The notes below the pieces were generated by a model. That model worked only from the letters and a program-made list of their open reading frames with translations. It searched no databases and had not been told where the DNA came from. From Phallusia fumigata (Eukaryota > Chordata > Ascidiacea > Phlebobranchia > Ascidiidae), in assembly GCA_008931825.1 (NCBI GenBank), contig QXVZ01017922.1, forward strand, positions 1 to 23,601: a DNA stretch of 23,601 bases, in the 5' to 3' direction. The stretch's first letter is position 1. The number at the start of each line of letters is the position of its first letter. Both the position numbers and the translations under genes were made by a program. Of the stretch, positions 1 to 10,963 are shown piece by piece.

Positions 1-9
1 ATCTTTTAC

Positions 10-3000
10 CGTCACTTTCAATGTGTCCAGGATTGTAGGCAGCTGCTGATCTGTGAGCTTTAAATGTTGAACTTGTCCCGTTTCCTAGACCAGTTACCTC
101 CACCTGAAAAATGCGCGGATTTGCATAACAAGCTCATAAGCGGTTTTGCTGACAACCTTTGTAAGGTCAGTACACTTATATGTAACTTTAGGAAAAGGTT
201 CTTTAATAACCAATGGTATTAAAATTGCGGGACAGATAACTGGTTTTACTGACAACTGAGTAAGGTAAGACAATTCAATACGGTCTTAATCTTGAGGCAA
301 ACTTTTTTTGTAGGTTTTATATTTTTGTCGAAATATCTCTAATTTAATCCTTTTTTATAGGTGTCAGCAGTTTAAACGATTGAAAATAAGTTTTAATCAA
401 TTTGTTTTAACCGAGTTTAAAAACGATTGTAACGATATTGGGAAAATCTGCTATAATATTTACTAAGAGTGTCATAGTTGCGGACAAATTTTTAAAACTT
501 TTAAAATCTATACTTTACTTGTACGGAATATCTTCCAACTTCAATAAACTCCGTAAAATATCTCGAGTAAACTCCGTCATATTTCCGTACATCTGGAGCT
601 AAGCAAAAATATTTTCGTCAAAAACCCAAATATCGTTCAAAAATATTGTCGGACGATGGCGCTACATATTGCTTTTAGGTTAGTCTCTTAAACTTCTCCC
701 AGCGATTATCAGGTTTTAAGAAAAAAAGTGAAAAAAATAATCGGATAAAACTATATGCCTAACGTTCAACAAATTCTTTTTGTTTTTAAACTCAAAACTG
801 CCGGTTTCGACAGTAACAAACGTGTGACTATAGACTCTACAGATTATTTTGATTTTAACAACATTTTCCCATTCACTCTAATGATTTTCATTTTAACAAC
901 CGTCGTGAGTGGACCTATGAGATGACATTGGCTTAAATAGAGATGACCGACATAAACAATCGAACAAATCAAATAAAAAAAGATCAAAAGCATTTGCAAT
1001 GAGGCAGGTATCTCGACAGTGGACTCGTTGCAAGCAATACACATTCAGACGTTGTTTCACCCACCGAGGACAACAAACAAACAAGCGATAAGAAATACCT
1101 GATCCCATGTCCAGCAAAGTTAAGTTAAACTTATTTCCATTAGGTGACGTAATTGTTGCCAACACGTGAGCTTCGATGACGGGTGCGTACGCGATCGACA
1201 CCTATAAGTTTATGAAGGTGATGTAGCAAGCAATGTAAGTACATTATATGTTAATTTTAATTTTTAAACTGCCCAATCTTAAGGCCATATCTTTCGGCTT
1301 TGTTATGGTCCTTTATGCTGGTGATTCCCAAACGTTGCTTAATTAGGGAGTCGCATAATTATAGGTATAACACATAACTTTCCGGTGACCTATTTCTTAC
1401 AATGCATTATACAACTATAAGCATGAAAGGCATACATGGCTGTCTATTTAAAAACTTTTTTTTTCACGGGGTTCGAACCAAGGACGATCCCGAGAACTAA
1501 TTCCGATCAGGTTTTTGTGCCTGTATATGGGTCGAGCGCCTCAGACCATTCGACCAATTGCTTGTGCCCAATGCTTGATAAGTTTTCTGGAGTAATTTAC
1601 ATTGGTGTAAAGTGTTGCTATGAAGAAACACACGTTATCTTAGTTTACTTTTGGTTTGTCGTGCACGTTGGACAAAGAACCCGTAGTTTTGTTATAAACA
1701 CGTAACCACTGTTATAAACACGTAACCCGTGATGAGCAAACTGCTTAATGCAAAACTGTTTGGGACCACTGCTTCAGTTGTTAGCAGAAAGAAAACTTGG
1801 AGTCCGAGTTAACAACGGAGGAGATCTACACTTCCAGGCCCCTCACCGTAGCATACACGACGATCGGTTGCAGATTACTCGCATCAACTTGTGACATTCC
1901 AGATTCTACAACCATCGGGGGATTTTCCCTATTCGAAGCCATTGATGTCACAATGACGTCAACATCGGCGCTGTGAGTAGTGGTGGTGACATCGAATATC
2001 CATTCACCGACCTAACCAAAATAACATCGACTAAATTAAAAGTTTACTTAAAACGTATTTCCAATTGTGCTAAAATAGTTTAATCTTATTGTCCATTAGC
2101 CTCATTTTCGCTTTTTAGGAAAGTGTGGCTTCGAATTAGAACACCTTGTTGATTTTTTACCCAGTAAAACAGAAACGACGGTGTCACAGTTTGAAGAAAT
2201 ATGACTTTTTACTCTCCTGCAAAAACCAGTACAATCACAAACTAGTGCACCACAACGCTATTGTTAGCCTAGTGTTTAGGTGAAGCACATTAATGAAAAC
2301 AAACTTACGGCAGCAGTTCCAGGTAGCTGAAATGTGACAGTATTGAACACATAATCGACGGCACCAAGGGCCACACAATTGCTGACTAACGGTTCCGAGC
2401 AATACTTTTCGTACAATGGCGAATAAAGCAATACAAACGGGGTTCCACCAGAGACGTAAGAAAACGTGAATACTGTGTTGTTTCCTATCGTTGAATCAAC
2501 AAGCACCGTCTCAGAGAAATGATCTGGTTGGTTAACAGTGAAGGACTGACTGTAGATCTACACGAAAAGTTTAGGTTTATAGCGAGATCAATTCATTTAA
2601 ACCATAAAGTCGACAGAAGTGGCCAATGTCAAAGCAGTTCTTCTAAAAAGGCAAGGAGGGCAAGGTGTCTCGCAGTTTTTGCTATTGACGTTGACGGATA
2701 GTGCTTTTGAGGTAAGGGATTAGGAATTATTAAAAGGTAAAGTTAAAAAAATGCAGATACAAGCGAAGTACCGAGCGAACCAAGCATGTCTGCAGTTTTT
2801 GAAGATCTCCTCTACGACACGCTTGAATGCACTAACGAAAGGGGAATTACCCACTTTGTCAGATATCATATAGTTGTAAAGTTTTTGTGTCAAATGTGGA
2901 TAGCGCTGCTGCGAAAACACAGTAAAATACCTGGTATATCTGGTTGTAAGGATCGCCATCATTCACGTATGCGAGTTCCTTGAACGTTTCGATCAGGGCT

Positions 3001-6000
3001 CCGCTATCCGAAGCGTCGTTGAAATACCAAACTCCCTGCGTGTCTTCGCTCAAACTTTGCATATCCGCGTTGGCAATTTGAACACCGAAAAATATGGAAT
3101 CCACAACGGCGCCCTAAGAATACGTGGCGTCAAAAAGAAGAACTACAAGAAATAACTGTTTGTCGTAGGTAAAACTTTACCATAAATTACATAATAGTTA
3201 GGGCGTTGGACCGGGATGACATACTAGCTTTGTTGTAGTTGCTATTTTTAGCGGCCCCCAATTCTACTTTGGTCAAAATAAGTCACAAGAAAACTGAAAT
3301 TGCTTTGACAGCGAGTTAGTTTACTGTTTCCATCCAAGCACTAAGGAAAATTGCAGGTAGCACAAATCAACGGTGGTACCGTGTGATTCGGCGTCGTATT
3401 TTCAAGGACTATTTTTTATCAAATCTGCTCACCGCATTTAAAACATCATTTCTGGTATCTTGCACGTAAGGAAATTCATTTTCTCCTCCGTCAGAGAGAA
3501 CGATCAAATGACCGCCGGCTGCTGGCTCTCCGTCCCCCTCTAGCACCTACAACAACAATCGCCCTTAGAGGCTGCAATAACTCAAATATACTGCTATTAT
3601 TTTTGTTGCTTTGATTTGTTCAGATTAAAATCTTTCGTTTTACGGGTGTTATTCTAACATTCAACCTTTAATCCTTCAAGGATTCCACATCCGATGCAAG
3701 TACTGCCACCAGCTACAAGCTTCCCAATAACATCTGCAAGTTGTTCTCGATTCTCGTCAATAGGCACGAGGGGATATAATTCTTGAGCATCTGTCTGAAA
3801 CTCCACAATACCAACTTTTGTCCCATTTGGTGCAAATTGTGTGATAAACAAATTTGCCGCCTTTTGCATGTCAATCATTCTCTCCTAAAAAATAAAAATT
3901 ATGAACTACGAATTCGAACATTAAAAAATCAAAAAGATTAAAACTTTGCCCTCATATGTATATAACCCACGCCATTGTGATATAAAGTAAACATTACGCT
4001 TCTCTTATCAATGTCTTGGTAAGCAGACTTGATTGCATATGAATTGTTTAAATCTTCGTTACACATTCACAACGTTTAAAACAAAAGTTTCAGACGAAAC
4101 CAGAAACATCTTCCACACACTTTTGTGTTATGCGTAGAGCTTTTTATCGAAACTTTTAAAATTGACTTACTCCGCCCATACTGCCAGAAACGTCCAAAAC
4201 CAACACAAACTTTTCAAAAGGCCTCGCTCGCGCCACAGTAAACGTTGGGGTGACGTCAGTGATGGCGTCATTGGGGAGATTGGCTGCGTTAAAGTCGACT
4301 GATGACCTCATGACGCTCCACACACTTCTCATGCCACACAGTCGATTCTGTTCGTTTGGGGCTTCGGTGTTGTGAGCGTTGTTGTTGCTAGTTGGCGAGT
4401 TTGGATCTGCGTCGTCGCAGAATTCAACAACCTAAGCAGTTTTGTTTAACATTTTGGTACATTTTGATTCGATTGTTTAAAAATAGATGCGGCTATATAT
4501 TATCAAATAAAGATAAAATCCAAAATTTAGTTTAACTATACTCTGTATTGTGACGTCATAACTTTCCGACAATCGATATGACGCCATCTGCACAAAAATT
4601 ACTCACAAAATCCTCCCTAAAATTTTCAACGGACTTGTGTCACTGCCAAGCCGTGTGGGCCTAAAAAAGCCATACCAACGGCTTCTGTTCGACCACAACA
4701 AGATCCAAAGCTTTTCAAATCGTGCCTTGTAATTATTGTAAGGTTTTATTTATTGCCGTTTTAATAGTGTTTAATAATGGTGATGTGTCTTGCAATGATA
4801 AAAAACAGCCAATTCGGTACACAGTTTTGAGATGTTTAAATTTAACCTTCTATTTTAGTAAATACTCTTCTAACTCTAACTTCTCTACCTCTTCTATGAA
4901 CTGATGTGACAGTAGTGAAGCGTTAATATTTTGTGTAGCGTGAGGCACGAACACACATCCTTCCTCGGGCAAACCGTTGCTCACTTCTAGACAGTCGCGA
5001 TGGTTGGTCGGGTCGTTGTCGGGATAGAACACATTCTGCCCAACAAGTCCTAATGGACATCTAGAAAAGTGAAACATTCGAAGATTTGATAAGTTTGAGG
5101 AAAAATATATTTGTTTGAACAACAAATTTGTTGCTAAACTTTGGTTTTTACGGTGGAAACGCATACAAAGAAACAAAACAAAACAAATCCAGTCGTTGTC
5201 CTTTTGAAACTGTCTACATGGCCGTAGATAGCTCGACTGACTTATGCTCGCTAGGTTGTAGGTTCTAATCCTGTCTCGGTCGCTTGTGTTTCCCTGAACA
5301 AGAATCTTATGCGACAAACTTAACCAACTAGGTTACTATAGTAACCAACGAAACAATCAAATAAAAAATGATCAAACAGAGCTGCAATGAGGCGGGTAGC
5401 TTAGTGCGGGACTAATTGCAAGCTTTCAGCCCCCCGAGGATAAAAAGAAAACAAACAAGAGCCCTTTACAAGCGTTTACATTTAAAGAGCACTTCTGGCA
5501 AGTCTGAACAGGTCAACCCTAACCCCACGGGCGGTTAAAGACACGAATACCCCGCACGTACACAGAATAAAACAATAAAAATATTGTTGCAACACAATAA
5601 GCACGAAGTTTGGCGCGACGCGTGCAACAGTTCCAGCTCCCTGCAGTTAAAAACGATTTTATCACCAAATTCTCACGTACTTTTGAACAACAAACCATAA
5701 ATAGAATGTGTGGCGAAACACAAGTTTTTATGAGTTCCAACGAACCGTCGCAATCGGTCGTAAACCTGTCAACCACTAAGTACTGTGAAACACTTTAACA
5801 CAAAAGTTCCATTGATTTCAGACGGTGCTTTCAAATAGATTGCAGAAAAATCGCATAATTTATAAGCTGTGCTTTATTATTGGGGTAGTTTTCACGTTCA
5901 AAGGCATTATGTTGACTGACCTTGTGGCTTGGACGATTTGTTGGCTGTCAAAGTAGAATGGATCGGAAACATCAGAATGCGCTTCGTCAAAAACTCCCCA

Positions 6001-8204
6001 ACGTAGATGAGCCCACTCGTGAACAAACGCTTTACCTGAAGGTGGTTAGTCGAGCAAACGTTAAAAGTAATGTCGTAATGTTATGTTGCAACATCATGTC
6101 TACGATTTACACGCAAACTGATTCCGTGCGATTTCTCAGCTAAATTAGTTTCATGTTAAAGATTTTCACTAATTTACATCACGTAGAGATTATGAAAATT
6201 ACACTTTTTGGCCAAGCATTTCCAAGCAAGCGCAGTAGAAATGCCAACTCAAGATCGGAATTCAGAGCGCGACGCTGAACGAAGTGTTGCAACAGCTGAA
6301 AGCAATCAACGCTTCGACGTACAACGCGCTTTCGGGAAGGCGTGGGCGCCGTACAAACATTCCCGCAAAGAGAATTTATCAACGTAGTCACAGATAAATG
6401 AATGTACGTGCTCAAAACCAGTGGTTCTCAAACTTTGTACGAATATTTGCGTAACCTCCCCTCCCCCTCCCCTAGTCTTATTCGATGACTCACTGACTAC
6501 TAAAAAAAATTCGATATAATTAATCCGATTACGATTCAACAACGCTTTGTGTGATCCACAATCACGTTCTTGTTACTTTTGATATCACAAAGTAGCATTT
6601 ATTGGTGCCACGATGGACATAAAACGTACATTCAGAATGCTTTAGTAATCACGCGATATAGCACAGATTAAGATAGATTGCGCATACCACTATACGCTAC
6701 AATTTCTCACCTCTGGGACCATAATCATTGACAACTGTATCGTTGGTCAAATAGTATGGTGTAAAGTGAATGTAACTTCCAGGCTCTCCACACTGTCCGT
6801 ATTGCAATGTGTATGGGTTGTCGCCGTACATAGGATTAGGACTTGCAACTAGGACGTCAGCCTAGAAGAAACATTCGACTTTCACAAAGAGGAAAGTTTA
6901 AACTTCCTACACAAATGTCACATTTCCAATCAGAGTAAAAGCGCAAGTTGAGTAAACAAGCTAAGTTACATGTATTGCAACACGTGTCAAACATTCATTT
7001 TCATTCAATTCAATCTACTGTTTTTAGCCCATGTGCTGAAAAAAGCTGAATTCGGCTTTAATTAGCGTCGGAAAATATTCACCCTAGTCACAGATACCTA
7101 TAACATTTGTTTAAAATGCAAAAGTTAGACGCTGAAACCTGATTATTGTCAGGCAGCAAGCAATTCGAGTTTTTGGAACATGGCGGTGAACAGACTTACA
7201 AAATCGTAACTTTGTGCGTGCGTTAAGTTGTAGCTTCCGTTTGTCCAAGTTTTTGGGACAAGAATTGTCACATTTCCGAAGTACGCCCTCTTGTGGGTGG
7301 CGGAAAACAGAACTGGTGACGCTTCAGTGATCATGTCCNAAATCGTAACTTTGTGCGTGCGTTGAGTTGTAGGTTCCGTTTATCCAAGTTTTTGGGACAA
7401 GAATTGTCACATTTCCGAAGTACGCCCTCTTGTGGGTGGCAGAAAACAGAACTTGTGACGCTTCAGTGATCATGTCCTTTATGTGAAAATATACAAATAA
7501 ATTAGTACTAACAAACTAGTTTTTTTGAAAACAAAGCCAGGTCAGACCCGAGCACTGCACGGAGCTTTGGTTGACTCTGACCGGCACGGTAAAAGCTAAT
7601 TTGGAATTGCAAAAGAATCATAGTTTTTGTGCATTAAAAGACATGTTTTGTAAGGCAACCTCACTTTTTCCAACTTGCCAAAAATGAAATTTACTGTTTT
7701 TCTGTGAAGAAATACAATTATGCAGAATGAAATGAAGCCTTTTGCTCCGGTCCTCATGGACACAACATTATTTGTTTTTAATGGGGGGATCCATGATAGA
7801 ATAATTGCCTACCCTTGTTATAGCTGGACAAGCTGAAACATAGCAATCAAAATGATTCAAGTGCTAAACAATCAAGACAAACGCAAATTAGCACTACACG
7901 GTAAAAGCTGAACTTCAACCTAACGCAATATTATTTGAAAGTCGATTTTTTGTGGATTCAAGATTCTGGACCAGTTAACGTAAGATATTGTGTTTACTAT
8001 TGACCCATATGACTACGTTTAGTTGCAAAATCTCACCTTTAATGTCTGAACAATCTGGGGATCTTCAGGAACTTCAGGGTTAATGGCGACGAGCAAACCG
8101 TTGTAAGCATTGTCGGTCAGGTTAACCCGATTAAACACTGCTTCACCTTCCAATGCAAGTCCCAACATGAGCAGAAACGGAATCAAACCGGAAACAAATT
8201 GCAT
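10..8204 (-). CDS. CLCA-like gene A (calcium-activated chloride channel regulator / metalloprotease), exons 1-14, 3' part outside window
   Basis: CLCA proteins are secreted or membrane-tethered, self-cleaving metalloproteases that modulate calcium-activated chloride conductance. Exons in transcript order: 8204-8037, exon 2 (7476-7200 as assembled, see N seam), 6861-6711, 6035-5921, 5060-4889, 4431-4171, 3884-3666, 3546-3433, 3113-2931, 2557-2309, 2011-1847, 1201-1099, 598-519, 103-10. All have GT/AG borders. With one exon 2 copy they join in frame to about 737 codons. The start is ATG at 8204 (MQFVSG), followed by a hydrophobic signal peptide; an upstream TTG at 8216 is not a credible start. 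Visible motifs are HEWAH (residues about 158-162) with D169, and a VWA MIDAS (D-V-S-G-S from about 328, T397, D427). The FnIII, stalk and C-terminal exons seen in gene B must lie beyond the left edge. Exons 2 to 13 match gene B in length. Family assignment is confident; substrate and orthology are unknown. Confidence 0.9.
957..1085 (+). mobile_element. tRNA-derived SINE, copy 2, lacking its 5' head
   Basis: Lies in intron 12 of gene A. It shares ordered blocks with 5350-5459: aatcaaataaaaaa, gatcaaa, gcaatgaggc, ggact, ttgcaagc, ccgagga, and a final acaaacaag. No tRNA-like head is evident upstream, as expected of 5'-truncated retroposition. Confidence 0.6.
1461..1563 (-). pseudogene. tRNA-Leu-like retropseudogene or SINE head with A-tail
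   Basis: On the minus strand a box A, TGGTCGAATGG (1556-1546), continues TCTGAGGCGCT, as in the D-arm of leucine tRNAs. A perfect box B core, GGTTCGAACC, lies at 1479-1470. The sequence then runs CCCCGTG and nine A residues. The anticodon region between the boxes does not fold into a clear stem, so this is not called a functional tRNA. It lies in intron 11 of gene A. Confidence 0.5.
1691..1727. repeat. 17-bp direct repeat, period 20
   Basis: gttataaacacgtaacc occurs at 1691-1707 and again, identically, at 1711-1727, in intron 11 of gene A. It may be the tail of a SINE, many of which end in short tandem units. Confidence 0.8.
3433..4431 (-). other. Gene A exons 6-8: VWA domain core with complete MIDAS
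   Basis: Exon 6 (4431-4171) ends D-V-S-G-S-M-G-G. Exon 7 (3884-3666) holds [10 protein letters not shown]. Exon 8 (3546-3433) holds [10 protein letters not shown]. The MIDAS aspartates, serines and threonine are all kept, so this copy is not visibly degraded. Lengths of 261, 219 and 114 bp equal those of gene B. Confidence 0.88.
5213..5460 (+). mobile_element. tRNA-derived SINE, copy 1
   Basis: Lies in intron 4 of gene A, opposite to the gene. A box A-like TAGCTCGACTGA (5229-5240) and a box B GGTTCTAATCC (5261-5271) give a tRNA-like head. A tRNA-unrelated body follows and ends in an A-rich tail (aaaaagaaaacaaacaag). The last 110 bp or so are repeated in diverged form at 957-1085, which supports a dispersed element. 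Confidence 0.65.
5921..6035 (-). other. Gene A exon 4: metalloprotease zinc-site exon (HEWAH)
   Basis: Read on the minus strand, the exon encodes [17 protein letters not shown], matching the vertebrate HEWAH form more closely than gene B does (HEWGH). The acceptor is ttcag and the donor AG|gtcagt. The reading frame lies in a short open stretch, so it is found only by homology to gene B and by splice borders. Confidence 0.9.
6418..6480 (+). mobile_element. hAT-type transposon end fragment
   Basis: CAGTGGTTCTCAAACTTT at 6420-6437 matches the common terminal inverted repeat start of hAT (Charlie-like) elements, and is followed by the usual C-rich stretch. It sits in intron 3 of gene A. No matching opposite end or 8-bp target duplication was found, so it is a fragment at best. 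Confidence 0.4.
7200..7477 (-). repeat. Duplicated exon 2 of gene A around a single N (likely assembly seam)
   Basis: Bases 7201-7338 and 7340-7477 are the same 138-bp sequence with five mismatches, separated by one N at 7339. The upper copy has the splice acceptor (aaag|GAC at 7476) and the lower copy has the donor (TTTT|gtaagt at 7199). Read straight through, the junction adds one base and shifts the frame. No intron separates the copies. The repeat ends coincide within one base with the exon borders, as if two haplotype contigs overlapped only in the conserved exon. Exon 2 of gene B exists once. Confidence 0.85.
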
Positions 8205-8330
8205 TCTGCGTGCCAAGTAGTTTAGCTTATATTTTTAAGGGTCTACAGCAGTTTCAAATAGTGCACAAATAAGCAGTGCTCGAAAAGTACTGAAATAAAA
8301 ATTTTACACCATTGGTTTAATCTGCTCCAG

Positions 8331-8600
8331 GGGTGGCCAAACTTTTTTTAATAAGGGCCAATTGGTTTCAGGTGAAGACGCTCGCGGGCCACCGTTGCCC
8401 GAGGTTGTTAACCATAAATGAAGCACGCAAAAACATGGTTGCACAACGGTCTTATCAGCCTTATGGGACTTTTGTCGCGTCTTCCTTCTTGCCGGTAAAC
8501 AAAGTTCCATGGAAACCTTTTGCGTGAAGTTGCAGGTCACTTTAATATAAAAGCCTAATCCAAAATATAGCGGGCCATGTGCAACACAATTTGAAACCAC
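8331..8600 (+). mobile_element. hAT-like non-autonomous element
   Basis: Starts with CAGGGGTGGCCAAACTTTTTT and then aagggccaattgg, cgcgggccacc and, near the right side, tagcgggccatg. This arrangement is typical of hAT-derived MITEs. A clean right inverted repeat was not seen. It lies about 130 bp upstream of the gene A start. Confidence 0.4.
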
Positions 8601-9196
8601 AGCCGCAGCCGCAATGCTAACACTAACATAAATTTTAACATATAGTAAGGCTTTTACACGACCTGGACCAAAATGAAGTTAATTCTGTTACTGTTTGGAT
8701 GCACATAATATCGCAACACCCTTATATACACATCGTGTGTTGTTAAATATTACAATAAAAAGGGAATTGCCACGCACATGACGCGTTTGAGTAAACTGTC
8801 TGCTTGTTCTTCAAACAAAATGTTTCACCAGCGTCGCAACAACCGCGTAACGTTATTTGTTTTGGTGAGGGTAAATTTATCTCCCTGTGAGAGTGTTTAA
8901 CTACATGGTAAACCAGAAAGTTATTTTGTTTGTGCGGAATACACGCGGATTCCATTTTTAGGACAGCCTCTAAAAAGATTTACAACGACCTTTGGAGTTT
9001 TGCAGTAATTATATGCTGGGAACTTTTACTTGTTTAATGCAGTAAACAACCACCAGTTTACTAATTTACTGAAGTTTAAAATTACAATAGATGCTGAAAC
9101 GATTAAATAGACAAGAGGCACGAGACGGATAACTATAATCCTTTAGAAAATTTTATGATATGAACGACACGAATCTAAGAAATCAAGAGTGATTTA

Positions 9197-9275
9197 GGGG
9201 GCTGTTTGGTGTGGTTTTTGGGGTTGTTTGGTGTGGTTTTGGGGGTTGTTTGGTGTGTTTTTTTGGATTGTTTGG
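9197..9275. repeat. 22-bp minisatellite, about 3.6 units
   Basis: tgtttggtgtg-type units start at 9203, 9225, 9247 and 9269, an exact 22-bp period, with G-runs between them (gggg, ggggg). It lies between the two divergent CLCA starts, about 1 kb from gene A. Confidence 0.85.
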
Positions 9276-10963
9276 CAAAAACAAAACCGCCACCAGAAAC
9301 TGCTAGGCCAAATTCCGAGGCTGTCGAAATAGTTTCGTGACACAACCAATGTTGTTTCAAAACAAACATTACCGCATTAACAGTTAACCACTTATCAAGA
9401 CCAAGGCTTTACAATCGCATGGTTTGTAGGTTGTAACCGTTTAGTTTTTCGTTCTTCCCATATCTAGGAAATTGGGCACCATTGCTCTAATCCAGTGAAT
9501 ATAACCATCACAGGTTGTATTAAGGTAAAATTACTAGAATGTAAAAAGTAAAAAGGTGTTTTCACAGAACTGGGGCGGCATTGTGAACACTTGCTAAGTT
9601 ACTGAGCTCCTTAAAACAAAATTTAGTGAGGACTTTCGGGAAACTCGATAGCGAGAAAGCTACACGAAGTGTTCTCGCAAACTCTTCGGTAAAACTTGAC
9701 GCAAAAACGAGAGAATGTGTCAAAAGCGCAAGAAAAAAGAAGCCTGACTCGGCAAAATCAACAAATTCAAGTGGCAAATAATTATGAAAGTGTTCTTAAA
9801 TGACTAAGAGGGGTCATAACCAAGGTTTTGTTGTATACCCTCTGTCGCCTAACAAAATTCCATGTGATATTTCGCACTTTCAAACTGCTGCTACACATTT
9901 GAATGTCTAAGGATGAATGAATGACATTAGCCCGGCCACTTGCACATTACATACAAAGGATCAATACCGAGCTAGCTAAATTAAGCGAAGTATGTTCGTA
10001 ATGCCGCCTCTGGTCTGATACTAGCCAGCAAGGTTAAAATAAGCTCAATCAGGTTTGCACACTCAAGTGTTGCTTAGTCCCTCAAGAATTAAATTGACAC
10101 CAAAACGTAGAAAGCAACTGCAAGTGCGAATTTTTAAACATGTGTATTTGGGAGTAATAAAAAAGCAATAGATAATATTAGGCTTGTCGCAAAGTTAACA
10201 AGTAGAAGCCGGCCAGACATATCGGACTTTCCCTTCCCATAATTACTTTCATTTCGAAATATGTACACGTTGCTACGTCATACAAAATTAGAGTTGCGTC
10301 ATGCCGTGTTTGCTGCTAATATTTGCCGCCAGGGAATCAGAAATGGAAGGTCGTGTCAATAAGAAAAGTTCTACAATGAAACGATCAAACTCTGATCAAG
10401 ACATAAGCAGATGGACGTAGGGTTCGAGCAGTAACGATCGAACCTTTGGTTTAGAGTTTTAAATGAAGTTGTGTAGTTAGGAACACAAAACTTACAAAGT
10501 AGATGAATTAAAAACATTACAGTCAGAGAACTTATATATTTGGCTAGTTTTTAATTCCGTTACTCTATGATTTCACTAACTGCGTCACGTTATCCTTTTT
10601 ACCTTACTTGTGCGTATAACGTACGATTTTAGGCTTCTCGTCATTGCGCACTGATAATTGCATCAGCGATTATCGAAACCTTTGCAACATAATGTGTTTA
10701 GTACATACAAGCTCTCTGGCAGTTTGTTTGATTAAGCTGATTGTGTAGTGATGCAAGGAAGGAATCGATTAGGTGTGCAGCAATTACTGAAGAGGCGTTG
10801 CAAATACTTAGAACGAAAGCGATGAGTTGATGATTGGCACAAAAGTATATTGATTAACATCTACATAAATTCAATTTTTCCTAAAATAACGATTTGTTGC
10901 CTTTGTATATGGGGTTAAATTTTGTTATGTTTACATAGCGGCAGTTTTAGAAAAGACAGAAAA

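Larger units (their letters stand above)
8205..10963. other. Intergenic region between the divergent CLCA starts
   Basis: About 2.76 kb with no credible coding region. Short open frames here (for example 9562-9777 minus, 8743-8955 minus) resemble nothing I recognise. It contains the hAT-like repeat at 8331-8600 and the minisatellite at 9197-9275. Because both genes start at its edges, it should hold both promoters; no strong TATA box or other core element could be assigned. Confidence 0.6.

Noticed and set aside
1318-1356. Possible hAT end (attcccaaacgttg ... gagtcgcat)
   Set aside because: The match to hAT termini is too weak and no partner end is present.
7545-7585. Short inverted repeat ggtcaga / tctgacc in gene A intron 1
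   Set aside because: Seven base pairs around a loop of more than 25 nt is expected by chance in introns of this size.
8205-8216. Gene A start extended to 8216 (M-A-R-R-M-Q)
   Set aside because: The codon at 8216 is TTG. The first in-frame ATG is at 8204, and it aligns with the gene B start (both begin M-Q).
8226-8232. TATA-like ATATAAG on the minus strand upstream of gene A
   Set aside because: It lies only 22 bp from the start codon, leaving no room for a transcription start and 5' UTR.
10922-10963. Gene B start extended upstream to 10922
   Set aside because: The codon at 10922 is TTG, and the added residues do not resemble a signal peptide. ATG 10964 has a good context.
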